Part shown: positions 1 to 7,205 of the stretch, one piece after another | Numbering within the stretch: position 1 is the stretch's first letter | Layout of the letters: each line of letters starts with the position of its first letter | Origin: Muribaculaceae bacterium | GTDB lineage: Bacteria; Bacteroidota; Bacteroidia; Bacteroidales; Muribaculaceae | Assembly: GCA_029059965.1 (NCBI GenBank) | Contig: JAIDUY010000328.1 | Coordinates: 1 to 12,367, forward strand | Length of the DNA: 12,367 nucleotides | Reading direction: 5' to 3' | Translations under genes and position numbers: made by a program | Notes under the pieces: generated by a model | The model's database searches: none | The model's input: only the letters and a program-made list of their open reading frames with translations | Told to the model about the DNA's origin: nothing

Positions 1-499
1 GTTTCTCCAGTTTCTGCGATATTCCTCCACGCATCTGCCTCAGTGCCGCATCATGAGCAGCTTTGGAACCGGCTCCGATGAGGTCGGCGACACCCTCTGC
101 CTGCGCAAGGTCGAGATGACCTGCGGAATAGGCACGGCGAGTAAATTCGCCCCGCAGCGCTATTCTGGCTCCGGCCTTGCACAACACCTCGATGATACGC
201 TTCTGAATCCAGCGGCTACCATGCACCGAAAATTCCACCGTATCTTCACCGGTGTACGATTTGGGAGCACGGAACAGTGTCGCCACACATTCGTCGAGTA
301 TGCTGCCTTCACTGTCGACGACCATGCCTAAATGGGCAGTATGCGATTTCGCGTCTGTCAGACTCACGCCTCGCCATACGCTGTCGGCTATGCTCATTGC
401 AGCCTTTCCGGACAGACGAATAACGGCGATGCCGCCATGTCCCGGCGGCGTCGAGACGGCGCAAATCGTATCCTCAGGGTTGTAGATGCTGTCGTACAT
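1..499 (-). CDS. mnmE: tRNA uridine-5-carboxymethylaminomethyl modification GTPase MnmE, N-terminal part (cut by window start)
   Basis: I translated this reading frame by hand from the ATG at 499 down to base 1; it stays open for 166 codons and leaves the window. MnmE, with MnmG, modifies the wobble uridine of certain tRNAs using a formyl-tetrahydrofolate-binding N-terminal domain and a potassium-activated GTPase domain. The visible part is the N-terminal domain: DTICAVSTPPGHGGIAVIRL near residues 11-29, SYTGEDTVEFSVHGS near 81-95, and GEFTRRAYSAGHLDLAQAE near 117-135. All three are hallmark MnmE blocks. The GTPase domain (G1-G4 motifs) and C-terminal cysteine motif lie outside the window; the family is usually about 450-470 residues. 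The start lies 5 nt after the stop of the endonuclease gene, so it is probably the tenth cistron of the operon. Identification is firm; completeness cannot be judged. Confidence 0.93.
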   Translation of the reverse strand, partial: MYDSIYNPEDTICAVSTPPGHGGIAVIRLSGKAAMSIADSVWRGVSLTDAKSHTAHLGMVVDSEGSILDECVATLFRAPKSYTGEDTVEFSVHGSRWIQKRIIEVLCKAGARIALRGEFTRRAYSAGHLDLAQAEGVADLIGAGSKAAHDAALRQMRGGISQKLEK

Positions 500-504
500 T
501 GTCG

Positions 505-1356
505 TCAATATAGGTTCCAGAATCGGGGATTATACTCGCTTTCGACGGCATTCTCTATGCTGTCGGGCAAACTGCTGAAGAAGTCGAAGCCCGTTATTTC
601 CTCAAGACGGTCGACTGTCATCGACATGCTCGACAGCGGCTCCTGCACTGCCCTGTTGGGCATGACGAATGCAATAGCCTGAGGACGTTCGGCAAAAGGA
701 GAAAAAATGACTTTGAAGAATCGTTCGGGCACGGCGACTCCGGAATTGCCGATTGTCCGGACTATACGGTCCGAAAGTATCGGACCGGCGATGATTACTA
801 TGGCGCTGTCGCGCTGCGCGATATAGCGGCATTTTTGCTCGAGGCTGTTCCAGCGGCCCGAGTTGAGGCTGTGATCCTGCGGCACGATATTGGTCAGGAG
901 ATGAGAGTCCTGCATGGCCTGCTCGCTCCATTTCATGTCGGCCGCCGGCGCCATGTGGCCGCGATCGAAACCCGATCGTCTGTAGTCGTCGAGGGTGGCA
1001 CAGCCATAGACGTCCCTGTCGGGAGCGAATCGCGAGTTGCGGGCGACGGTTCCACGTGTTTCATCGGCTGTCAGCTCCCAGGCCACATAGTTTGGTACGT
1101 GCCATATAGGATTGAACAACACCTCGAAGCCTTCGTATTCAAGCTTTGTCTGAGGCACATCGTCCGGAATACGGACATCGAGCCATGCGCGGCTGGATTC
1201 GAGCTTCTCAGGAGCTTTCGTCGGCCTCAGTGCAGCCAAAGTCCCTGCCGTAAGGATAGCGGCGGTAATGACCAGCGCTACGGCACGAAGCACTTTTATC
1301 TGACCGTGAACGTAAACGTTACGCTTCTTGATTTTTCTCTTATATTGCTTAGCCAT
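505..1356 (-). CDS. Membrane-anchored DNA/RNA non-specific endonuclease (NUC family)
   Basis: This 283-residue protein belongs to the sugar-non-specific, metal-dependent beta-beta-alpha nuclease family (Serratia nuclease / NucA / EndoG type), which cuts single- and double-stranded DNA and RNA. The diagnostic DRGH motif is at residues 131-134 (His134 would be the general base). It is followed by NIVPQ at 156-160 and by Asn165 and Glu173 in the NSGRWNSLE block, matching the metal-binding Asn and active-site Glu of the family. The first 22 residues are very basic and precede a hydrophobic stretch at about 23-43, with no obvious signal-peptidase site. I infer a signal-anchor that holds the nuclease domain outside the cytoplasm. 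The start overlaps the bioF stop by 8 nt (ATGGCTAA), which supports both the start and translational coupling. Nutrient scavenging or defence against incoming DNA are possible roles; the sequence does not decide. Confidence 0.9.
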   Translation of the reverse strand: MAKQYKRKIKKRNVYVHGQIKVLRAVALVITAAILTAGTLAALRPTKAPEKLESSRAWLDVRIPDDVPQTKLEYEGFEVLFNPIWHVPNYVAWELTADETRGTVARNSRFAPDRDVYGCATLDDYRRSGFDRGHMAPAADMKWSEQAMQDSHLLTNIVPQDHSLNSGRWNSLEQKCRYIAQRDSAIVIIAGPILSDRIVRTIGNSGVAVPERFFKVIFSPFAERPQAIAFVMPNRAVQEPLSSMSMTVDRLEEITGFDFFSSLPDSIENAVESEYNPRFWNLY

Positions 1357-2476
1357 TGTCTTTTATGCGATTGATTGAAGCGACAAGTCTGTCGATGTCC
1401 TCCGTACTCATCGCCGCCGACAGACTAATTCGAAGCCTGTCGGTCCCGGGTGGAACGGTCGGTGTCCTGATGGGAAGCACTTCAAATCCTTCTTCTCTGA
1501 GCCGCGACGAAAAGTCCACCGCAGCCTTAGGATTGCCGACGATAAAAGCCTGGATATGACTCCCCTGCTCTCTTCCCAGACCTGCGGCCAAACGCTTTCC
1601 GAGCTCTTCGAGATGCTTCCGCTCGGAATCCATTCCATATGCTTTACTGAAGCAGAATCGACTCCACAAGGCGCTTATCGGCGGCAAGGCGGTTGAAAAG
1701 ATAAGACTACGGCAACGGTTGACATGATAATCCCGAACCATATCCGATGTGACAGAATAAGCTCCGCACGAAGCCAAAGCCTTGCCTAAGGTTCCCACAA
1801 TCAAGTCGACACGATTGCCGAAACGCGCGGCAAGTCCGAGTCCGTGCTCGCCGACAACGCCGACTGCATGTGCCTCGTCGACATAGAGGAATGCATCCGG
1901 CAGGCTCTCCTTCAGCTCCACAATAGCTTCGATATCAGCGCTGTCGCCATCCATGCTGTACACACTTTCGACCACTATCATCGGCCTGAATCCGTCGGCC
2001 ACGGCCTTTTCGGCAAGCCTTCGCAAATGTCCGATGTCGTTGTGTCGGAAGCGGGCAAAGGGAGCGCCCGACAGCTTTATGCCGTCGATGATACTTGCGT
2101 GAACGAGCTTGTCCGCAAGGATATAGCTGCCTTTGGTCGCCAAGGCCGGAATCAGACCGGTGTTGGCATGATAGCCGCTGTTGAACAGCAGCGCCCGACG
2201 GCCATGCCCGTATGCCTCGGAAATCGTCTGCTCGAGCTCACTGAAAGCCTGCTGACGCGACGCTAACAGACGTGACGACGACGCTCCGAGAATAAGCTTG
2301 TCGGCATCGGCGCAGCCCTCGAGAAACTCGCGTTGCCAGTCCGTCCTCGAGGCTATGCCGAGATAGTCGTTCGAACTGAAATCAAGGCGCCATGAATCGG
2401 AAAAATCGTCCGGTATGGCACGCAGGTTTCCCGATTCACGAAGCGACTCAAGCGTTTCCTCAATAATTGCCTTCAT
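1349..2476 (-). CDS. bioF: 8-amino-7-oxononanoate synthase
   Basis: BioF is a PLP-dependent alpha-oxoamine synthase that condenses pimeloyl-ACP (or pimeloyl-CoA) with L-alanine to give 8-amino-7-oxononanoate, CO2 and free carrier, the first ring-assembly step of biotin synthesis. The 375 residues match the usual length of about 380. Visible blocks are [12 protein letters not shown] at 31-42, [10 protein letters not shown] at 98-107, His126 in the HASIIDG block (stacks on PLP in the family), [13 protein letters not shown] at 200-212, and the PLP-lysine site [14 protein letters not shown] with Lys232. Related enzymes (2-amino-3-ketobutyrate CoA ligase, serine palmitoyltransferase) share this fold, but the direct 17-nt overlap with bioA makes BioF the clear choice. 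The ATG at 2476 lies inside the end of bioA, and no better start is apparent. Confidence 0.94.
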   Translation of the reverse strand: MKAIIEETLESLRESGNLRAIPDDFSDSWRLDFSSNDYLGIASRTDWQREFLEGCADADKLILGASSSRLLASRQQAFSELEQTISEAYGHGRRALLFNSGYHANTGLIPALATKGSYILADKLVHASIIDGIKLSGAPFARFRHNDIGHLRRLAEKAVADGFRPMIVVESVYSMDGDSADIEAIVELKESLPDAFLYVDEAHAVGVVGEHGLGLAARFGNRVDLIVGTLGKALASCGAYSVTSDMVRDYHVNRCRSLIFSTALPPISALWSRFCFSKAYGMDSERKHLEELGKRLAAGLGREQGSHIQAFIVGNPKAAVDFSSRLREEGFEVLPIRTPTVPPGTDRLRISLSAAMSTEDIDRLVASINRIKDNG

Positions 2477-3776
2477 CGGTAATTATCTCGATGAGCCCTT
2501 TGCATAGTGCTTTGAGCTGTGTAGTGGAGATAACATACGGCGGCATTATGTAGACGTTGCGGCCGAACGGACGAATCCACACACCGTGCGCTACGCAAGC
2601 TTTCTGAAACTTGCCTACGTCGACCGGACGGTCGACCTCGACTACGCCTATGGCCCCCAGCACACGCACATCGCTAACACCCGCCAAATTTGCTGCCGGT
2701 GCGAGTTCCGTCTTCAGTATGCCTTCGATTTCGGCTATTCGCGACGCCATATCCTGCTCGGCCAGCATTTTGGCCGATTCCACAGCGATGGCGCAGCTCA
2801 GCGGATTGGCCATGAAGGTCGGCCCGTGCATCATCACGCCCGCCTCAGAGGCCGATATGCTGTCGGCGACTGCCCGCGAAGTGAGCACGGCGCTCATCGT
2901 CAGGTATCCGGCTGTCAGCCCCTTGCCAATGCACATGATGTCGGGCTCGACTCCGGCATGTTCCCACGCGAAGCATTTTCCCGTGCGCCAGAATCCGGTG
3001 GCGATCTCGTCAAAAATCAGCAGAACGCCGTAACGGTCGCACAGCTTCCTCAGAAGCCTCAGGTACTCGGGGTGGTAGAACCACATGCCGCCGGCACCCT
3101 GGACTATGGGCTCGAGAATGAAGGCCGCCAGTGTCGACGAATGCTTCTCGAAAAGCTCCTCCAGATTCCTTGCATCCTCCTGCCTCCACTCTCCGTCGAA
3201 ACGCGATACTGGTTTGGGCGCGAAAAAGCGCACAGGCAGAGCGGAGCCGAACATCGTGTGCATACCCGTCACGGGGTCGCAGACGCTCATGGCATTCCAC
3301 GTATCGCCGTGGTAGCCGCCCCTGATGGTGGCGAAGTCGGTTTTCTGCGGGTTGCCCGAGCGTGACACTGCCGCCTGCACAGCCATCTTCATGGCCACCT
3401 CAACAGCCACCGAACCGCTGTCGGCATAGAATATGCAGTCCATCGACGCGGGCGCCATCTTCAGAAGAAGCTTGCCCAGTTCGATGGCCGGCTCGTGCGT
3501 CAGACCGCCGAACATCACGTGGCTCATACGGCCGAGCTGTTCGGCAGCGGCGGCGTTGAGCCGCTTGTTGTTGTATCCGTGAATCACACACCACCATGAC
3601 GACATGCCGTCGATGAGGCGCGTGCCGTCGGCGAGCTCAAGTTCGCAGCCCTCGGCGCGGCTTACCTTGTAGGTAGGCAGCGGGTCGCTTGTCGATGTGT
3701 ACGGGTGCCAGAGATGGACTCTGTCCCAGGAGTCTTGATTAAGGTTTGTCTGTGCTTTTTCCGTATTGTTCTGCAT
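2460..3776 (-). CDS. bioA: Adenosylmethionine-8-amino-7-oxononanoate aminotransferase
   Basis: BioA is a class III PLP aminotransferase that converts 8-amino-7-oxononanoate (KAPA) to 7,8-diaminononanoate, normally using S-adenosylmethionine as the amino donor. The 438 residues are close to the usual 425-450. BioA-specific features are the HLWHPYTS start at 21-28, [12 protein letters not shown] at 59-70 (the tryptophan pair lines the substrate pocket), [11 protein letters not shown] at 155-165 with Tyr155, the cofactor Asp256 in FDEIATGF, the PLP lysine Lys285 in [10 protein letters not shown], and [13 protein letters not shown] at 317-329. All expected catalytic residues are present. The start lies one base after the TM2 gene stop, and the gene overlaps bioF by 17 nt. 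Whether the donor is SAM or lysine cannot be settled here; the SAM-type motifs make SAM likely. Confidence 0.95.
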   Translation of the reverse strand: MQNNTEKAQTNLNQDSWDRVHLWHPYTSTSDPLPTYKVSRAEGCELELADGTRLIDGMSSWWCVIHGYNNKRLNAAAAEQLGRMSHVMFGGLTHEPAIELGKLLLKMAPASMDCIFYADSGSVAVEVAMKMAVQAAVSRSGNPQKTDFATIRGGYHGDTWNAMSVCDPVTGMHTMFGSALPVRFFAPKPVSRFDGEWRQEDARNLEELFEKHSSTLAAFILEPIVQGAGGMWFYHPEYLRLLRKLCDRYGVLLIFDEIATGFWRTGKCFAWEHAGVEPDIMCIGKGLTAGYLTMSAVLTSRAVADSISASEAGVMMHGPTFMANPLSCAIAVESAKMLAEQDMASRIAEIEGILKTELAPAANLAGVSDVRVLGAIGVVEVDRPVDVGKFQKACVAHGVWIRPFGRNVYIMPPYVISTTQLKALCKGLIEIITDEGNY

Positions 3777-3777
3777 A

Positions 3778-4080
3778 TCAGAATACAGGGAATTCCGACT
3801 GCGATAGGACGAACTTGTTCTCGAATTCCTGATTCGTCATTGTCAGGAACAGAATACCCTGGACTAATGTGATGGTGGACCACAGGCCGCATGTCACCAG
3901 CGTCAGAAGGATGCAGTAGATGCCCCCGGTGGTCTTGTTGATATAGAAGTAGTGGATGCCAAGACCGCCGATAAGGATGGCGAGCAGTCCGGCGACACCG
4001 CGACTTTTCCCTTCCGGCCCGGCGGGCTGGAAGGGATCGTTGTCGAGGTATTGAGGCTGATTGTTGTTGTATTCGTTCAT
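3778..4080 (-). CDS. TM2 domain-containing small membrane protein
   Basis: This 100-residue protein has a polar Asn/Gln/Pro-rich N-terminus (about 1-25) and two hydrophobic helices, roughly 29-47 and 52-80. The first helix leads into [17 protein letters not shown] (about 38-54), the signature of the TM2 domain (glycine-rich first helix followed by a short F-Y turn). TM2 proteins are widespread in Bacteroidales, and their function is mostly unknown. The ATG at 4080 shares one base with the gpmI stop (TGATG), and the stop ends one base before bioA starts. Translation is therefore probably coupled to both neighbours. A direct role in biotin synthesis is not implied by anything in the protein. 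Confidence 0.85.
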   Translation of the reverse strand: MNEYNNNQPQYLDNDPFQPAGPEGKSRGVAGLLAILIGGLGIHYFYINKTTGGIYCILLTLVTCGLWSTITLVQGILFLTMTNQEFENKFVLSQSEFPVF

Positions 4081-5594
4081 CAGTGGATCAGGTCTTTACC
4101 TGTCATTTCTGCAGGCTGGGGCAGGCCCATGATATGGAGAATCGAGGGAGCGACGTCGGCGAGGATGCCGTTTTCCACGAAGTGCTCCTTGTCGTTGCTT
4201 ACATAGATGAAGGGAACGGGATTGAGCGAATGTGCAGTGTTGGGGCTGCCGTCGGCGTTCTCTGCGTGGTCGGCGTTGCCGTGGTCGGCGATGATGATGA
4301 CTTCATAGCCGTGAGTGCGGGCAGCTTCGACGGTGTCGTGCAGGCAGTTGTCGAGAGTCTCGACAGCTTTCTGTATGGCGCTGTAGACGCCGGTATGACC
4401 AACCATGTCGCAGTTGGCGAAGTTCACGACGATGAAGTCGTATTTCTCTTCGTCGATTGCACCGACGAGCTTGTCTTTCACCTCATATGCGCTCATCTCG
4501 GGCTTGAGGTCGTAGGTGGCCACCTTGGGCGACTGCACCAGAACTCGGTCCTCGCCGGGGAAGGGCTGCTCGCGGCCGCCGTTGAAGAAGAATGTCACAT
4601 GGGCATACTTCTCGGTCTCGGCGATGTGAAGCTGTTTCTTGTTCAGCGACGACAGGTACTCGGCAAGGGTGTTCATCACGTCTTCCTTGTTGAAGATGAT
4701 GTGGACGCCCTTGAAGGAGTTGTCGTAGGGAGTCATGCAGTAGTACTGCAGTCCGGGGATGGTGTGCATGCCTTCTTCGGGCATGTCTTTCTGTGTGAGG
4801 ACTTCGGTGATTTCCTTGGCGCGGTCGTTGCGGTAGTTGAAGAATATCACGCAGTCGTCGGGCTTGATGGTGCCGTCGACGGTGGAGTTGTTGATAGGCT
4901 TGATGAACTCGTCAGTCACGCCCTCGTCATAGCTCTTCTGCATGGCTGCCACCATGTCGGTGGCCTGTTCGCCCTTGCCGTCGATGAGCAGGTCGTATGC
5001 TTCCTTGACGCGATTCCAGCGGCGGTCACGGTCCATGGCGTAGTAGCGACCCACAATCGAGGCTATCACACCGGCGCTTTCGGCGCAGTGCTCCTGAACC
5101 TCGCGGATAAATCCGATGCCGCTGCGGGGGTCTGTGTCGCGGCCGTCCATGAAGCAGTGCAGATACACTTTCTTCAGGCCGTAGTGCTTGGCGATGTCGC
5201 AGAGCGCAAAGAGGTGCTCGAGCGAGGAGTGTACGCCGCCGGAGGAGGTCAGACCCATGAAGTGCATGGCCTGTCCTGTACGTGCGCAGTAGCCGAAAGC
5301 CTCCTTGATTTCAGGATTTTCAAGTATAGCACCGCTCTTGATGGCCTTGTTGATTTTGACAAGGTCCTGATATACGATGCGTCCGCCGCCGATGTTCAGG
5401 TGGCCTACTTCGGAGTTGCCCATCTGTCCGTCCGGAAGACCCACATATTCGCCGCTGGCCTGCAGTTCCGAATGGGGGTATGAGGCCAGAAGATGGTCGT
5501 AATAGGGTTTGGGGGTATTGTAGATGGCATTGGCATGGTCGTGTTTGCCGATGCCCCATCCGTCCAGGATGATGAGAAGCGCTTTATGTGCCAT
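4080..5594 (-). CDS. gpmI: 2,3-bisphosphoglycerate-independent phosphoglycerate mutase
   Basis: GpmI interconverts 3-phosphoglycerate and 2-phosphoglycerate in glycolysis and gluconeogenesis, using two manganese ions and a phosphoserine intermediate, in the cytoplasm. The 504 residues match the usual length of about 510. The alkaline-phosphatase-like core has Asp11 (ILDGWG) and the catalytic Ser61 in [13 protein letters not shown]. The metal ligands are visible as Asp396 and His400 (CDMVGHTG), Asp437 and His438 ([11 protein letters not shown]), and His455 ([10 protein letters not shown]). The substrate-domain blocks [14 protein letters not shown] (146-159), [12 protein letters not shown] (182-193) and [11 protein letters not shown] (251-261) are intact. 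The gene starts 2 nt after the preceding membrane-protein stop and ends in a 1-nt overlap with the TM2 gene. A central glycolytic gene inside a biotin operon is unusual. A 466-codon open frame on the opposite strand is only its shadow. Confidence 0.97.
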   Translation of the reverse strand: MAHKALLIILDGWGIGKHDHANAIYNTPKPYYDHLLASYPHSELQASGEYVGLPDGQMGNSEVGHLNIGGGRIVYQDLVKINKAIKSGAILENPEIKEAFGYCARTGQAMHFMGLTSSGGVHSSLEHLFALCDIAKHYGLKKVYLHCFMDGRDTDPRSGIGFIREVQEHCAESAGVIASIVGRYYAMDRDRRWNRVKEAYDLLIDGKGEQATDMVAAMQKSYDEGVTDEFIKPINNSTVDGTIKPDDCVIFFNYRNDRAKEITEVLTQKDMPEEGMHTIPGLQYYCMTPYDNSFKGVHIIFNKEDVMNTLAEYLSSLNKKQLHIAETEKYAHVTFFFNGGREQPFPGEDRVLVQSPKVATYDLKPEMSAYEVKDKLVGAIDEEKYDFIVVNFANCDMVGHTGVYSAIQKAVETLDNCLHDTVEAARTHGYEVIIIADHGNADHAENADGSPNTAHSLNPVPFIYVSNDKEHFVENGILADVAPSILHIMGLPQPAEMTGKDLIH

Positions 5595-5596
5595 AT

Positions 5597-5833
5597 TTAT
5601 TTCTTGTTTTGGTTTTGTTTTTCAATATCTTGCATTCGTTCGCGACGCAGGCGTTCCTGACGCTTGAGGTTGAAGTGCAGAAGCACGAGCACCACGACCG
5701 TCACTCCGAGGACTCCGAAATAGAAAAGTGCCGATTCTTCGCCCGATGCGTAGCGGGGCCATCCGATGATGGCCATTACCAGAAGATAAACGCCCAGAAG
5801 GGACGGAACGATTGTTGAACGCTTTAGTTTCAT
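5597..5833 (-). CDS. Small two-helix membrane protein of unknown function
   Basis: I prefer the ATG at 5833, giving 78 residues, because it forms a 4-nt ATGA overlap with the stop of the exonuclease gene. A longer form from 5866 would overlap that gene by 37 nt and adds only a basic, non-hydrophobic tail. The protein has a short basic start (MKLKR), a first hydrophobic helix at about 8-25 ([18 protein letters not shown]), a short loop with charged residues, a second helix at about 37-53, and a strongly charged, Gln/Lys/Arg-rich C-terminal tail probably in the cytoplasm. I recognise no family. It resembles short membrane proteins often found in Bacteroidales operons. Its position two bases before gpmI suggests co-translation but gives no functional hint. 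Confidence 0.72.
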   Translation of the reverse strand: MKLKRSTIVPSLLGVYLLVMAIIGWPRYASGEESALFYFGVLGVTVVVLVLLHFNLKRQERLRRERMQDIEKQNQNKK

Positions 5834-6504
5834 TGCTCGCTGCTTTTTTCTTGTTCCTGACTGCATTTTGAAGTCGCCGGCACGGGAAGATGTCTGTAAG
5901 GCGATGAAACGACATTGAATTGTCCGGCCTCGAGATAGCGGTATATCTTCAGGCAGGCCCAGGCATCGAGTGCCGCATATGCCTGCTGGGCATCGGTCAG
6001 TACGTCGGCCTCCCAGTTTGTCAGGCGCTGGCCCTTGCTTATACGTTCGCCGAAGATTATCGCATAGATTTTCTGCAGCGATATATCGGTTATCTCGAAA
6101 TTCTTCACCAGCTTCTGCAGGTCTACGAAGCCCTGCGGGTCGAAGTCCTCCGTGCGTCGGATGGCGTCGAAATCGTCGTGAAGGCTGAGGCCGATTTTAA
6201 GCACTGCCGGATTCTCGAGAAATTTCTTCAGCTCCGCACAGATTCCTATCTTATTGAGTCTGAACAGGAAGCAACGGTCGGCGGTAGATATCTGCATCAA
6301 GGCCACCTTGTGGCGGCATCCCTTGCGGAACGACGGGCGGGTCTCGGTGTCGAATCCGACCATAGCCTCGCGCGACAGTACGCGGATTGCCGTATGGGCT
6401 GCCGAGGGGCTGTCGATTACGCTGATGGCACCGGGATATGCGGTGACGGGCAACTCGGCGAGTTGCTCCTTGCTTATGCTTATTATGTAGCCCGAATTAT
6501 CCAT
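5830..6504 (-). CDS. DEDDy-type 3'-5' exonuclease (RNase D / WRN exonuclease-like domain)
   Basis: This is a single-domain 3'-5' exonuclease of the DnaQ-like fold. From the ATG at 6504 it has 224 residues. The acidic catalytic residues are in order: Asp52 and Glu54 in VGFDTETRPSF (49-59), Asp110/Asp111 in LSLHDDFDAIRR (106-117), and Tyr176 with Asp180 in YAALDAWACLKIY. The Y-x3-D form of the last motif makes it the DEDDy subtype, like RNase D and the WRN exonuclease. There is no HRDC or helicase domain, so the substrate (RNA or DNA) is uncertain. An in-frame GTG at 6573 would add 23 residues and overlap bioD by 13 nt. I prefer 6504 because the extra stretch is AT-rich and the ISKEQLAELP segment lies near the N-terminus in relatives I recall. 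The gene overlaps the following membrane-protein gene by 4 nt. Confidence 0.88.
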   Translation of the reverse strand: MDNSGYIISISKEQLAELPVTAYPGAISVIDSPSAAHTAIRVLSREAMVGFDTETRPSFRKGCRHKVALMQISTADRCFLFRLNKIGICAELKKFLENPAVLKIGLSLHDDFDAIRRTEDFDPQGFVDLQKLVKNFEITDISLQKIYAIIFGERISKGQRLTNWEADVLTDAQQAYAALDAWACLKIYRYLEAGQFNVVSSPYRHLPVPATSKCSQEQEKSSEQ

Positions 6505-6560
6505 ATAGACTACAAAATTACTCAATCTATCTGCGGCGTAAGCAGTTTTAACGTTTTTTA

Positions 6561-7205
6561 TTAGTCCTTCCACTCCGATGCATCGGGCATCTTGATGAAC
6601 CGGGCTGTCGGAAAGTGCTTTGCCAGATAGCGTCTTATGAAGCCTTTCGTATCATCGCATATTATCCTGTCCTTGTCGAAATGGCTGTTGTAGACCACCG
6701 CTTCGAGCTTTATACCGCGGGCGGCAATTGCTTCAAGCGACAGGACGGTATGGTTGATGGAGCCAAGACGTCCGTTGGTCACGAGTACTACGGGCAATTG
6801 ATGTGCGGCCACATAATCTATTGTGAAATAGTCGTCTGTCACGGGCACCATGAGTCCTCCCGCACCTTCGATGAGTACGCAGTCGTAGGCTTCCTCGAGA
6901 CGGCGTGTGCTCTGTTCTATTTTTTCGAGTTCGATTTCACGTCCGTCTATCGACGCGGCTAACTGAGCCGATGCGGGATAGCTGAATATAATCGGCGCGG
7001 TCGTGCCGTCGAGGTCTTCGGGCAGGGCCTCGATGCCGCAGAGGCGGCGGTGTGCCTCTATGTCCTCCGAAGTTCCGAGGCAGCCTGTCTGTATGAATTT
7101 CTGTGTGGCCACACTTTTGCCCTGCGACGCCAACATGCGGGCGAGGTAGGCTGTGGCATATGTCTTTCCGGCATCGGTGTCGATGCCGCTCACAAATAGA
7201 ATCAT
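6561..7205 (-). CDS. bioD: ATP-dependent dethiobiotin synthetase
   Basis: BioD closes the ureido ring of dethiobiotin from 7,8-diaminononanoate and CO2 using ATP. The 214 residues match the family length of about 210-230. The modified P-loop SGIDTDAGKT lies at residues 6-15 with Lys14. Lys36 in ATQKFIQTG corresponds to the conserved substrate/phosphate lysine, and Glu113 begins the EGAGGLMVP block (113-121). PASAQLAAS near 77-85 and VVYNSH near 170-175 (nucleotide base pocket) also fit. The start shares a 4-nt ATGA overlap with the bioG-bioC stop, strongly supporting the start and operon membership. Nothing looks damaged. Confidence 0.95.
   Translation of the reverse strand: MILFVSGIDTDAGKTYATAYLARMLASQGKSVATQKFIQTGCLGTSEDIEAHRRLCGIEALPEDLDGTTAPIIFSYPASAQLAASIDGREIELEKIEQSTRRLEEAYDCVLIEGAGGLMVPVTDDYFTIDYVAAHQLPVVLVTNGRLGSINHTVLSLEAIAARGIKLEAVVYNSHFDKDRIICDDTKGFIRRYLAKHFPTARFIKMPDASEWKD

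Noticed and set aside
53..682. Short plus-strand open frames at 53-331, 252-485 and 332-682
   Set aside because: They lie opposite mnmE and the endonuclease, whose minus-strand translations carry clear family motifs.
4083..5483. Long open frame (466 codons) on the plus strand opposite gpmI
   Set aside because: It is the antisense shadow of a fully conserved gpmI with strong codon bias. Its translation is a repetitive Val/Ala/Gly/His/Asp mixture without any recognisable motif.
5834..5866. Longer start at 5866 for the small membrane protein
   Set aside because: It would overlap the exonuclease gene by 37 nt, whereas the ATG at 5833 gives a standard 4-nt ATGA overlap.
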